Origin: Prosapia bicincta
Lineage: Eukaryota; Arthropoda; Insecta; Hemiptera; Cercopidae
Length of the DNA stretch: 64,000 bases
Assembly: GCA_036971475.1 (NCBI GenBank)
Contig: JBAIZL010000001.1
Coordinates: 80,736,373-80,800,372 of the forward strand
Direction of reading: 5' to 3'
Shown here: positions 9,527 through 20,949 of the stretch, piece after piece
Numbering within the stretch: position 1 is the stretch's first letter
How the letters are laid out: every line of letters starts with the position of its first letter
The notes under the pieces: generated by a model
Told to the model about the DNA's origin: nothing
What the model saw: only the letters and a program-made list of their open reading frames with translations
Database searches by the model: none
Translations under genes and position numbers: made by a program

Positions 9527-11076
9527 GAAACAAAAAGAAGTCAAAAATAATTCAGAGCGAGAGACCGAAGGAAAAGCCGGTTTACCGTCATAATAAGATC
9601 AGCCTAGACGGTTTTTCCATGTCTATTAGGGACGATTTGTTAGAGGAAAGAATTGACTCGGTTATAACACTAGAGAATATAGACCAGTGTCCAGTGATAG
9701 AGTGCGAAATTAAAGACCATAAGTTAATTGCACAAGTTGATACAGGTGCCCAAATGTCTGTGATTAAAACAGAAAAATACATAGCCCTAAAACAAAACGG
9801 GAATTTATTCTATGAGCTACCTATAGCTAATGTAGCGATAGTCACAGCATTAGGGTCAACCTGTAAACGAGTCAAGTTACAAACGATGCTACCTCTAACA
9901 TTAAACGGACACACAAAGGAATTTGTTTTCTTGATTGTGGACAATCTACGGGTTGACCTCATCTTGGGAGCAAATACTTTGTGTGCGTTAAAAGCCCGGA
10001 TAAACATGGAGAGATCGTTTATGACGTATGAAATTGATGGATATCTGCTGCACCAGGAGTTTCTTGTATCGAATAATGATAAAAATAATATAAAACAAGA
10101 GATAGGATGTAATAAAATTAATAAAATAACAAACAAAAATACTAACAAAAATGTAATATGTTCCGACGTTACAAGCGGGGAACAGGAAATAAATATGATA
10201 GATTCGTCTTATATAGACGGGCAAATTAACGACGGCAAATTAACACCTGTAGAGCCGACATTGGAGTGCCCGATAGTGAATAGCGTGCAGAAGGGGCTGT
10301 TCACGGGAAAGGATCAGGAAGATGGGTCCTTGTGCGAGTTAGGCGATGACAAACTAAAAAATAAACAAACACGAAACAAAAATATGACTAAAAATGTAAG
10401 ATGTTCCACCGATACAAGCGGGGAACAGAAAATAAAATTAAAACAATTGTCAACGAATAAGGTTAAGAACGAGATTACCAAAGATTTAAATAACAAATTG
10501 TGCGAAAATTCGAGGAAGAGTGAATTATTAAACTGTGAAAGAGCGGAATCAAGTAAGCTAACGGGCTTAAACAAAGCAAAAAATGGGTTAACCAAGCCTA
10601 CAACAAACAAACTAAATAATGACGAGGGAGGATTCAACGAATTAAATAAAAATGGCTACAAGCCGAAACAAATAAAATTCCAGCAAGTTAGGGAAAGACC
10701 TAATTGTCGGGATACAAATCCGTTAGACTTAACAAGAATTCCAAAGCAATTTAATTCTAATCAATCTTGCTTGAAAACGAAGTCCAAATTGTTTGCTAAA
10801 AATAAATTTAAAAGTAAATCTCACCAGTATAAAAATTATCAAAATAAACCAAGTAAAAATAAATCAAAAATAAAAATAAAATACAGGAATTACGCACAAT
10901 GGCGTAACACAAAACGTCGAAAGAAAACCAGAACGCGTAAAACATATCTAAAAATAAATACGATTAAGTTGGAAAATACAAATAATCATTGCATATTAAA
11001 TAAACAAGAAATGTTGAAGTTACCAGAATTGCTAAACAGTTATTCAGACGTGTTTAATGAAGAGTTTTATGAATGA
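9469..11076 (+). CDS. Aspartic protease frame of the LTR element (pol without RT)
   Basis: The frame begins at the -1 shift site; the first ATG in it is at 9619. Numbering from that Met, the 485 residues contain the retropepsin active site QVDTGAQMSVI (DTG at 41-43) and the flap-distal motif DLILGANTL (ILG at 115-117), so it should cleave Gag. Residues about 150-450 are N/K-rich low complexity with an internal duplication (171-191 against 252-272, sharing NKN...TKNV.C...TSGEQ). The last residues, LPELLNSYSDVFNEEFYE, resemble the LL..Y.DVF segment that normally lies shortly before gypsy RT. The protein then stops at TGA (11074-11076) and no RT follows. Pol has thus been truncated while protease is retained. 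Confidence 0.85.
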   Translation, partial: LNIRISGNNQGDKLTRLEIRNKKKSKIIQSERPKEKPVYRHNKISLDGFSMSIRDDLLEERIDSVITLENIDQCPVIECEIKDHKLIAQVDTGAQMSVIKTEKYIALKQNGNLFYELPIANVAIVTALGSTCKRVKLQTMLPLTLNGHTKEFVFLIVDNLRVDLILGANTLCALKARINMERSFMTYEIDGYLLHQEFLVSNNDKNNIKQEIGCNKINKITNKNTNKNVICSDVTSGEQEINMIDSSYIDGQINDGKLTPVEPTLECPIVNSVQKGLFTGKDQEDGSLCELGDDKLKNKQTRNKNMTKNVRCSTDTSGEQKIKLKQLSTNKVKNEITKDLNNKLCENSRKSELLNCERAESSKLTGLNKAKNGLTKPTTNKLNNDEGGFNELNKNGYKPKQIKFQQVRERPNCRDTNPLDLTRIPKQFNSNQSCLKTKSKLFAKNKFKSKSHQYKNYQNKPSKNKSKIKIKYRNYAQWRNTKRRKKTRTRKTYLKINTIKLENTNNHCILNKQEMLKLPELLNSYSDVFNEEFYE

Positions 11077-12815
11077 TTAAAAAATATTTTAAAACTAAAT
11101 ACTATTAAGATAGGCAGTACCAATAAATAACCGCTGTACTTTTAAATAAACCAGAATTGTCTAGGTTGAAATAATTCATAATAAAGTATTCAGATGTTTG
11201 AATGAAAGACCCACCGAGTCGAACAAATGTAAACAAAGGCTCAAGGTTAAGGGCAATCACTTGTGTTTGTAAACAAGGCCGCAAGGAAATATCCGGTGGA
11301 CGGGCGGGGAACGAGTTTATAAAAACTTTCCTTGTAACAAAATAAGCCGGACGTACCAAAATGTATTTAAAACAGGACAAAGTCAATAGGATGTTCTACG
11401 GAAGTTCCAAAAATAAGTTAAAGAGAAATGTTTAAGGGATATGAAACAAACTCAGGGACAATAACCTGATTTGTTACAATTAATCAAATCAACTGTGTCA
11501 ACAATTATAAAATATCTTGTAATGTATTCTGTAAAATTGTATATGATGTTAAAAACATTAAGAATCGTTATGACGAGTAAAGGGATTCTAGAATGTGAAA
11601 TTTACACTTATCGTAATCCTAAAAGTACAGAAATGCCTAATTAGAATATTGTTCAATAATAGAACCAGTACGCGAGCGATAAACTAAGTCAGGCAGGAAT
11701 TAAATTGTCATAATGATTAATAAACTGATTTAAAGTAAAGACAAGAATAAGCAGTAATTGAACAAGGCTAAATCTAGACTTTAAGATTAGCTACGTATTT
11801 GTAAAGGGACGAATGTTAAAATCTAAAACAAACTATTTAATAACTAAATCAACATTACAAAAGTATTATTCAGGAAGTCTTTGTGTATATTGAGCAAACA
11901 TTGCCGAGCTACATCCACTGCTTAAATCAAACAAGCGGGTTAAATCAAGCAACAATCAGGGAGATAGCAGGCGAATCTTAATAACTTGTACAACAAATAC
12001 GCGGACAGACTTTTGCAAAATCAAACAAGAAATTTGTGTGCATGAAATAGTGGGTCGTTAGATCAGACTATCACTGTACAATATAAAACAAGAAAACTTG
12101 TGTACTAACGATCAAGGTCGCAACAATAAGAAACTTTGCATTAAAATCAGAAGCAATCAAGATTTATCAAGTGGACTTCGATAATCTGGACACAAGCCAG
12201 TCTTATTAACTGTACAATCTAAAGATAGAGAATTTAAAAGGCAAGTTTCGTTCCGTTTAATATGATAAGTAGAATTGTTGTATTAGAATGTTTACAAGCC
12301 AGCTCATTGACCTTGTCAGGTAGTTTGGAATGTGGAATCCACGCAATAGTTAGCCGCTATGGAAGGTTTATCGGAAAATAAACAAATTAAACTTGATAAA
12401 CGGTACTTCCACAGCTGACACAATAATACGTAATAGTTAAGATATAAATGGAATATGTTTAAAAAATAGTATTGTAAGATTAGTTAGGTTTTTAATTGCA
12501 AGTCATTGTTTTTAAAGCCATAACTAGTATAAAATGAAATTGACGTGGTAAATATATAAAGGAAATGACAGCCATTAGTGTGGTGAATAAAGTGTAATTT
12601 GACAAAATAAAAGTTAGTGTAAACAAAAGTGACTAATAAATTGCTAATTGACTTGTGTTTGAAGTGTTTCAGGGTGAAAACTTCTCAAGAAACAAGAGAA
12701 TAATAATAAGAAAATTTTGTAATAGAATAAGATAGTTTAAGTAATGATAAGATAAGGAATTGGTAAAAAACATTTTAACAAAGTAAAACATTTTTAACCT
12801 CTCAAACGGGGAAAT
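11077..12815 (+). other. Non-coding 3' internal region of the LTR element
   Basis: No frame shows RT (YxDD), RNase H, integrase (HHCC or DDE) or envelope signatures. At 11143-11202 a degraded copy of the end of the protease frame appears: CCAGAATTG and then TATTCAGATGTTTGAATGAA, against 11030-11064. That suggests the RT-IN region was removed by a deletion or rearrangement leaving a partial duplication. A purine-rich tract AAACGGGGAAA ends one base before the 3' LTR and is the likely plus-strand primer. Confidence 0.7.
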
Positions 12816-14830
12816 TGCAACGGGGTGAAGGACCGTCGCAAGTGGGAAATAAGTAATTTCCTGTTTTTTAGAAATAAAGCTGTTTTTAAAATAATCAAGT
12901 AGGGAATTATACAATTATTAAAGAGGGAAAAATTAAATAAAACAGTAAATAGAATAGTTAAGCCAAATTAAAGAATGTTATAAAATGAATTTGTAATAAC
13001 TAACTAAATTTGAACATCGAGAGTGAAGCGAAAAAATTCTAAGTGCCTAAAAAAGCTATTTTTCGAACCAAACCACGTAGAACTTTCATCGACATTTCAA
13101 AAGAACCACAATAACCTAGAATGAACATTAAAGAAAACAGAATTCAAAAAACTTAAGAAACAAAAAAGTTACAGCCGTTTAAATAAAATAGACATTTTTC
13201 AGTGTTCTAAAATTAATTATCAAACTATGCAAGCTAAAACAGTTTCGTTGCCCGACTTGCCTGTACAAGGAATAAATCGAGCGATAGCAAACTTTGCAGG
13301 CGGGGTGCGGTAGGTTAAATTCACCGCTATATATACTTGGTCTCTAAGCCTTTAGAGACAGTCTGTAAAAATTTTCTAACACGAGGTGCCGCGGGACGCT
13401 ATGCTGGACCGCGAGTAGAGACCGTCAGCAGGCCAGATGGACAATAACCTCAGCGCTTTCGACATCCAGGACCACCAAGGATGAAGGCTCCAGACTCAGC
13501 CTCCAGGACGCTCGAATAGAGGGAAACCACCACCGACGAACCAGGGATGGCGACTTCCGGTGTCCAAGGACCAGGGAATCCAGACGAGGGACCCCAAGGA
13601 CCGGCGAGAACATCTTTGGCAAGTCATTTTCTTTATTCGAAATCAGTCACGTCAAATTTAGTTAGTTAATTTTATTAAATTCAAACAAATTTGCAAGCTT
13701 AAAACAATGACTTCACTCTTTATAAAATTTAAATAAATTGTATGCTAAGTAAATGAATTTATGTGCTCAGAATATTTAAAATAATGAATATTAAAATTAC
13801 AAAAGGTTTTTGGCCATAAGCCGTTTATTTAAAGAAAATGAGAAATTTTCGAATATTATAAATTTAAAAATTAAAGGTCATAAGTTATGAATTTACCAAT
13901 TCCATATAGGAGATAAAATATTATTATGTGTAATTTTGAAAATGATTTTATGTTAATGTAAATGTAATAAATCTATATGCAAAGTATAATTTTTTAAAGC
14001 ATAAGAAACAAGAAGTAACTCAGTGAATTGTTTTGCTAATATAATTATGTAATACTTTGAAGGATAAATTTTCTTTTTATTTCAATAAATAGAGTTAAAT
14101 ATGTCATAAAAATCAAGATTATTTGCATTCCATCCTGTGTCAAATAACCAATAAAAACTGTTTAGCTTTTTCCAACTAATATAAAAATGATTATCAAATC
14201 AGTAAACAAATTTAATTAAATTTCATTAAATGGCAATAGATAAAGCCTAATGTTTTAAAGAGTTTCTCTCTACTAATTTCATGAGCTAGTCTAAAGATTA
14301 GTTGGTTTTTTGTAATAAAAGTCCAGAGATTTATCTACTGGCAGATTGTGTTTAAGAGGACACAGGAGCCTTTTAAAATAGGTATTTTTAAACACAATCA
14401 TATTTTGCACGTTCTCTTGCTGTTTCTGCAGATCATCATCAGGTGGTAAGACTCTGTGTTTTTTATGTGTATTATTCTAAATGTGTTTCTTTCCAGCTGA
14501 CTATTAATTTGACATGTGTGACTATACTTAGACCATACACAATAGATAAACTTATTTAGGAGGGTTTATATGTATTTTACATAGTAGTCAGCGGGAATAG
14601 GCTTGTTGTGGGTTTGGCCATACGAGCAAGAAACATACACTTTACTCTGGGAGTTTAGCACGGTTTTACCAGCAGGGTGACAGGCAGAGGTTTGGTTGTT
14701 TATAAATATCTTTTCTTGTAAACAATTAAATTCTAGTATTCTGCAAGAAAGGATTTAAACAACACAACAAAACGACCGCGTGGAGCTGCGGTTGGTAGGG
14801 ACGGTAGAGGTGAGGTAGGGGGACGTTGCA
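12816..14830 (+). repeat. 3' long terminal repeat (2015 bp)
   Basis: Same length as the 5' LTR at a constant offset of 6975 bp, with no indels. Differences seen by eye are C to T at 14552, T to C at 14681 and G to C at 14710. It is followed by the ATAC duplication. Confidence 0.95.
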
Positions 14831-14832
14831 AT

Positions 14833-14911
<79 letters not shown>
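14831..14911. repeat. Compound microsatellite (AC)n(AT)n
   Basis: ATAC and then about 27 bp of AC repeats pass into about 50 bp of AT repeats. The first four bases serve as the right target duplication of the LTR element. Confidence 0.95.
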
Positions 14912-14913
<2 letters not shown>

Positions 14914-14914
<1 letters not shown>

Positions 14915-14979
14915 GCGAGTCGACATTCGAGGACTAATTACGTGTTCTCATTTTGTTGATACTCGAAAGTCGACTCGCA
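14914..14979. repeat. 18-bp inverted repeat with 30-nt loop
   Basis: TGCGAGTCGACATTCGAG (14914-14931) pairs with 14962-14979 with a single mismatch. It is GC-richer than its surroundings and lies in the middle of the MITE-like element interrupted by the LTR retrotransposon. Confidence 0.8.
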
Positions 14980-15000
14980 AATATACAAAAGTAAAATAAT

Positions 15001-15030
15001 TGTTTAAGTACATTATAGTGTAAGTGATAT
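15001..15030 (-). repeat. Right terminal arm of the inverted-repeat element split by the LTR element
   Basis: TGTTTAAGTACATTATAGTG followed by TAAGTGATA is the inverted counterpart of 5788-5819. Confidence 0.55.
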
Positions 15031-15034
15031 ACGA

Positions 15035-15721
15035 GTATATATTCTGAATTTTCCCTAGGAATTCTATATTGACGACTTTTTGTTTCATAATGTAGAAAAT
15101 ATAAAGACAGGCCAAAATTAATTATAATTATTAATATTATAATTCTATTAATAATTATTAATACTAAATTATATTTATAATATTGTTTAATACTTTCAAT
15201 ATTGGTAATTAGTAGTTGAAAAATAATTTAAAACATGCTAAATCACTATTTCATATAGGTTACCTGCTAATATATGTCTTACGTTCATCGTGTCACGTCA
15301 TGTTAAAAACTAGGACAAGAATATAAAAAACGAGTCAGAAATATGATGGTTTCACACAATGTTTTATTTTTGACTGAGATATTATTGTAATAAAATTATT
15401 ATAGGGACGGTATGCATCTTTAGTATAGATTATAAGCATGAGAAATAAACGGTAAATGAAAGAGAAGATTTTAAATGATACTGAAACGAAGTTAACAACT
15501 CAAATAATATATGTCAAAGAAGAAACAGAGCAGAAAACAACCGATATAGTGTATGTGTCGTGTTAGAAAATGTAATGTTTACCGATTGAGAGATAAGATG
15601 AAGACGATGAGTTGCTTTTCTTGGAGAGGTGTTGTGGTTAAAGTTATCTAGACAGAAAGATTGGGGCAACACTAAGGGGATCTATATAACGGTTTAATAT
15701 CTAACTATAAATAGATTTCTT
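15035..15721. other. No gene recognised
   Basis: AT-rich sequence with a small AT palindrome near 15110-15180. No ORF or repeat family can be named. Confidence 0.5.
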
Positions 15722-16583
15722 GAATTTTGTAGTCCATTACGTTCGGTGAATCTTATTAATCACTTAAACAATAGTTTATGACTATCCGAACTTTAAATGT
15801 TGTACATTTATTAAAACTTTCTGAGACAGAACGTTTTCAATCGTTATGTGCCGATCTTCATCTGTGTCTTCTGCTTGGAGATATTGGGTCAAGCCGTGAC
15901 GGTTTTAAAGGTAGGTTTTCGATAGTATCAAATATTGTGTATGATTTGTATTGTGTTTGTTCGTTTAATATGTTTGTATTTTGTGTTTTTGTGTGTCTGT
16001 AAATTTCATATTGTTCTAGTATGATGAGGTGTGGTCATTTTTGTTGATGTGTAGGATTTCTAGGTTATGGTAAATGTCTGTGTATTTGTGTCCTGTATCT
16101 TATATGTGGTTGTAAAGTGTTGAGTTGGTATTCTGTTTGTGTTCCTCGACTCTTTGTTTAAAGCTGCGACCTGTTTGTCAAATGTAGTATTTGTTACATT
16201 CGTCGCAGTTCAGTTTGTATACGCCTGGTGCTTGTAGTTTATTCTTGTTGTTGGTGTTGTGTTGTATTTTGTATTGTAACTTGTTATTAGTTTTGTATGC
16301 TATTTTGTATTCTATTTTATTAAATTTGCGGGCTAGTTTGTTTGTTGTTTTGTTTATGGTAATGTGATGTATTTGTTTTCCCTGTCTGTAGTGTTAATTT
16401 TAGTGTTTTTTTGTATTTTGTACCATAGTATGTCTATTATTGTGGTGTTGTATGAATTAGGGTATGCTAAATATTTAATTGTGTTCAGTTCTTTGTTTAT
16501 GTTTTCAGTGGTCATTGGAACTTCTTTAGGTATATGGAGCATGGATCTGAAGGCAGCGTGTTTTTGTTGGATAAGTGATTAAT
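15722..16583 (-). pseudogene. Penelope-like element 3' end: linker, GIY-YIG domain and tail
   Basis: On the minus strand, 16542-16354 encodes HIPKEVPMTTENINKELNTI and following residues, the spacer seen after the PLE reverse transcriptase palm. After a frame change at about 16380, the frame reads LARKFNKIEYKIAYKTNN and then GVYKLNCDECNKYYI (GVYK codons from 16225), QTGRSFKQRVEEH. The glycine of the YIG motif is replaced by a stop (TCA on the plus strand, 16178-16180). Downstream lies a non-coding tail ending near 15722 that recurs at 1790-2385. Intact PLE proteins fuse RT to this nuclease for target-primed insertion. This copy is 5'-truncated and carries at least one stop and one frameshift, so it is dead but relatively young. 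Confidence 0.85.
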
Positions 16584-17314
16584 GTAAATATAATATATTA
16601 AAGACGAACATTAAAACCTTTGTACTACCACAGTACATATTAGTAATAGGCAACAATAATGTTTGAATTAAATCTGTTTCAAGAGCTTTAACTATTGATT
16701 GCACCAAAACATCATTACAGCTTGTAAAAATACTAATAGAAAAACATAAATTGATTCAGGTTTAACGAAAAAAAAACTTTTCCAATTTCGAAGTTGGAGT
16801 TCTCGAGCTATGCGGGACTAACACACTGCAATATACAGTTCTAACTTTACCCTATATTTCCATATTAGCACAATTCCCTACAGAACCAGTATTGTTTAGG
16901 AGTCCCAGTTAATGTGCTTGCGGTACGTTATATTGTAGTTCTGACTTAGATAACGTTGTTTAGAATCGCTTTGTTTTAAAAGCGAATCTCTGGCTTGTTA
17001 TGCCGCTGACAATGGTCTTACTAATCAAGCTGTTACGTTACTTGACGTTTCATTTAATTACCAACAGAGTAACACACAACATACTAAACGACGTTACAAT
17101 TTTATTATTATAAAATAATTTTCATGTTGAAAAATTTATAGTTAAATGGCTCTGTTATTAGCAAAACTATTGCGGATCTCAACAAATCTCAATTATTCTT
17201 CTGTGTAACAATAATGGACTGGTTGTAAACAATTTCAATTTAATCTTAAAGCATTAAATATTTGTTAAAACTTGGTGTAGAATTAAAAATTGTATTTATT
17301 AAGCTATTACATCA
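16584..17314. other. No gene recognised
   Basis: AT-rich DNA without a supported feature. Confidence 0.5.
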
Positions 17315-17677
17315 TAACCGTCTTATGACATGGTCTTTATATTGTGTTCAAGTTGAGGTTAGATAAAATTCTGTAAACTTCTTGTCTGTTAGTAACTACT
17401 AGAGTAACCGTCATACGACATGGTCATTATATTGTGTTCAAGTTAGAGGTTAGATAAAATTCTGTAAACTTCTTGTCTGTTAGTAACTACTAGAGTAACC
17501 GTCTTACGACATGGTCTTTATATTGTGTTCAAGTTAGAGGTTAGATAAAATTCTGTAAACTTCTTGTCTGTTAGTAACTACTAGAGTAACCGTCATACGA
17601 CATGGTCATTATATTGTGTTCAAGTTAGAGGTTAGATAAAATTCTGTAAACTTCTTGTCTGTTAGTAACTACTATAG
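17315..17677. repeat. Tandem array, 90-91-bp unit, 4 copies
   Basis: Units start TAACCGTC at 17315, 17405, 17496 and 17587 and run through TTAGTAACTACTAGAG. Copies 1/3 and 2/4 alternate in detail (CTT against CAT after GT; CTTT against CATT), which suggests duplication of a dimer. Confidence 0.93.
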
Positions 17678-18319
17678 TATGTTCCTTTATATTGTTGTTT
17701 TGCGTTTATTAACAAATGTGGTTAAATGTGAATAACTAAAATGTTGTTTTTAAAACGTGGTCTATTATTTGCGGGATACAGTAACACAATAGAAAAGAGT
17801 TATGTGTAAATTATACAGGCATTTACTAATACTGTATAAACAGGTCTACGTTCATCAAGTATTGTTAAATTTCCTTCACCAACTCTCGGAAGACCTGCCA
17901 CATTGTTTCCATGTAGTTAGTGCGTGTTTATTTTTACAATTATTATTTCATTTGTTTCAAGTATTTAATTTGCGGAGCGATAAAATAAGTGTTAATATGT
18001 TTGGGTTAACCTGTTTTTCTTATAAATTTTACCTACAGGACCTATTATTTAAAAAATAAGCGATAAAGAAACATTTTTTTATAAATGTCGCAAATTAGAA
18101 ATTAGAATTAACAATCATCATGGACACATAACGTTACTTTTCTTTGAAACTTTATACACTCTAGTTTTATCTATAAAACAGAGCACAATCTTACACTACG
18201 TTACAGAAGCCTATACGTATATCACAAACAGGATTGTAGTATAGGCTTAGGATAGGTTTAGTTAATAAAAAATCTGCTTTATTGACAAATTGCCTCTATT
18301 TTCCTTCTTCTTTTAACAA
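17678..18319. other. No gene recognised
   Basis: A short plus-strand ORF (17802-18059) has no recognisable family features. Nothing else is apparent. Confidence 0.45.
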
Positions 18320-18655
18320 AATTCATGATGTCAGGAACATTCATTAGTTTACGTTAAGAAACATGATTTAGTTTTTTTCTACTCAAATTTATCTCATCTA
18401 TTTATACTTTGTACTTATATTGTAACATAGCTCATGATTTCAAGACGTACATTCACTAGTTTACGTTAAGAAACGTAATTTGGGTTTTTTTCTAATCAAA
18501 TTTATCTCATCTATTTATACTTTGTACTTATATTGTAACATAACTCATGACGTCAAGACGTACATTCACTAGTTTACGTTAAGAAACGTAATTTGGGTTT
18601 TTTTCTAATCAAATTCATTTTATCTATTTATAGTTTGTAGTGTTATTGTAATATA
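18320..18655. repeat. Tandem array, about 109-113-bp unit, 3 copies
   Basis: TCATGA recurs at 18323, 18432 and 18545, followed each time by a TTACGTTAAGAAAC core and a TTTATACTTTGTACTTATATT-like segment. The third copy is the most diverged at its end. Confidence 0.85.
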
Positions 18656-20090
18656 GCTTTGCATTTCTCTGTTTTGTTACGAATCAATTAATTTATTTAA
18701 ATTGCTCTTAAGAAAAAATCAGTTTCGTGTGTGACTATACACTTAAGCACTGTACATATATCTGTAAATTTTAACCAAAATTCAGGTTGGAGACTCTTAA
18801 AATCTAAACACTTATTCTAACTTGTGTACTTTATAGCAAATATCAGTATTAAAAAAATGAAGTTGAATTAGATCTTGTCAGTTATTACCCGACTACGTTT
18901 ATTATCTCAAAGAATGAATTCCCATTCAGACTTAACCTAATTATAACCTTAAACCCAGACTTTGTTTTTTAATTTCCCAAGGAAATATACGATATTGGAA
19001 ATTTTTCAATGTCAGCTAAAAATGAAACGTGTCACATTTTAAAGTTGTGTAATGTAAACAATTAAAACAAACTAGTAATAATAATTTGGACACTCGATTC
19101 CATCTAAAGCGAGAAATTTCAAACAAAGCTTCTGGAAAGAGCGTATTATATCTTCTTGGAGTTTATAAAATGAGAATGACCCAATTGACGTTATTAAAAA
19201 AAAAGACATGCGAAAGGACCGTCACTCAGATGTAATCCGCGTATCAGACCTGAGTCTTCACCGAGGGAATTTAATCTGAGAGAATTTATGAGACGGAATG
19301 TTGGCTACAGTGAGGCACTGCGTTATTGCTTTCATATAGGTCAGGGTTGGTGCACAAGTATTGATTTCTTTTTTAAAGCACTAGAACAATATATAGACGT
19401 TACAGTAAAAACATAACACTATATAAAAATGTCAAGGATTTAAACTAAAACTTGATCTAATAAGTTTAAAAGGAATAATTGAGTATTCTTATTTTAATAT
19501 TTTTTTCTAACATTATTCTTTCAATGCAAAAGGAACAAAAAGCTTGTTTATTTGAAGGAATACAAATGTTTTGTTGGTTTCACAAAGGTTATGGTAAAGC
19601 CCAACCATCGGCAGATTAAGGGTAAGGCTGTGTGGGGTCGGAGAGGAAAATCATTGTTCCTTTTCTGCGCATAGTGCTGACTCACTAGGAATGGTTTGCA
19701 TGCGTCACAGAATGTGGTTTTACCAATGTATTTCAAAGTATTAATAATAGAGTAAACATCGATAAAGAGGGGACTAAACCTATGTATTATGCTATACGAC
19801 GGATTTTAATAAAACTTTGACAAATTATTTTCCTGAAATATATTACGCTAAAATATTTTAAACAAATATTTGAGGAGTTATCTTGTGTGCACTACAGTTG
19901 TACCAAAGTCAAGCCTGTTTTTCAATTTTTTAAGATTTATACTTGTAATACCTGTCAAATGGAAGGTATTATTATATCCAAATGGCATTCAATTCGTTCA
20001 GCAAAAAGTCATTCACAATTCTTTAGGGCAGGAGTGGAAAAAGTCAATATTTTTTTCATGCGGTATCCTAGTAACAATGATACCTAGTTC
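18656..20090. other. No gene recognised
   Basis: AT-rich. It contains the first copy (19991-20019) of a 29-bp segment repeated exactly at 20955-20983. Small ORFs at 19548-20112 overlap in several frames and look non-coding. Confidence 0.45.
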
Positions 20091-20350
20091 AATAATATGT
20101 GCTCAAACTTGAATGCGTACAACTGTAAGTTTGCACACTTGCTGAGTGAAAATCTCAACCGGCAAAATTACCTTCAACCCATACGAGAGTTATAAATAAC
20201 TGTTGAAATAATGTTAAATGCGAATCCAGGATGTGAACGTAATTCGTATCAGTGCTTTTAGTGAGGGATTATAAAACACTAGGACTTACTTTATCGTTGA
20301 GAATAAGTGGAAAAGGGTGATGCTACATGCAAGAGTGTACAGCTACCATA
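20091..20350 (+). repeat. Left arm of a long inverted repeat flanking the satellite
   Basis: About 260 bp matching the reverse complement of 31164-31422 with about 8 mismatches (roughly 97% identity). GATACCTAGTTC lies just outside it (20079-20090) and the similar GATCCTAGTTC just inside (20351-20361). The arm could therefore itself be a short insertion with an 11-12-bp target duplication. Confidence 0.9.
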
Positions 20351-20881
20351 GATCCTAGTTCATGATACCTAGTAACAATTCTGTAAAATGGTTAATTTTT
20401 ACACTGTCACCTTGACTGTACGCATTTGGCTCTTGGTTTTGAAAATGTTTGAATTTGTTTACATTTAAAAAATTTTTTTCAAGTACTTAAAAAACTCTGA
20501 TGCATAGTCACTAAATAGTTTAACATGGCCTTAAATAAAGCCTTAAAAAAAAAAAAAATTTTAGGCGGTGGTTTTGGTCTTTGCATGAGGTATAATCTTA
20601 TCCAAATATTAGTAAATTTCTGATATTTTTAACGTTTTATAATATCTGATATCCTCTTAAAATGCTATCAAAACTGGTTTATATAGCTTGCGTTAATCAA
20701 CTTTACATTTTGGAACTCTTCGCTAGTTCATAATAAACTACCCAGAACTCGTCACGGCGAAGGGGCTGCACAGTAAACCTAACCAACCATGAGCGCATGT
20801 ATGTACATCTTTCAGAAAAGTCATGAGCAGGTAAATTGTTTCTTTGAGCCATATATTAGACGGAACTATCAAACGTTCTAG

Positions 20882-20949
<68 letters not shown>

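Larger units (their letters stand above)
5841..14830 (+). mobile_element. Non-autonomous Ty3/gypsy-type LTR retrotransposon, complete ends
   Basis: An 8990-bp element bounded by two 2015-bp direct repeats (5841-7855 and 12816-14830) that start TGCAACG and end CGTTGCA, a perfect 7-bp inverted terminus containing the usual TG...CA. It is flanked by the 4-bp duplication ATAC (5837-5840 and 14831-14834). Internally it has a lysine-tRNA-type primer binding site, gag, and an overlapping protease frame reached by -1 frameshifting. No reverse transcriptase, RNase H or integrase motif appears between 11077 and 12815. The LTRs have equal length, and I found three substitutions (7577/14552, 7706/14681, 7735/14710), so the insertion is recent. 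The long LTRs and Lys-type primer recall the Osvaldo/Ulysses group of insect gypsy-like elements, but without RT that placement is only tentative. Confidence 0.93.

Noticed and set aside
11077..12815. Possible envelope gene after protease
   Set aside because: No open frame of useful length, signal peptide or membrane segment. The 93-codon antisense ORF at 11105-11386 has no support.
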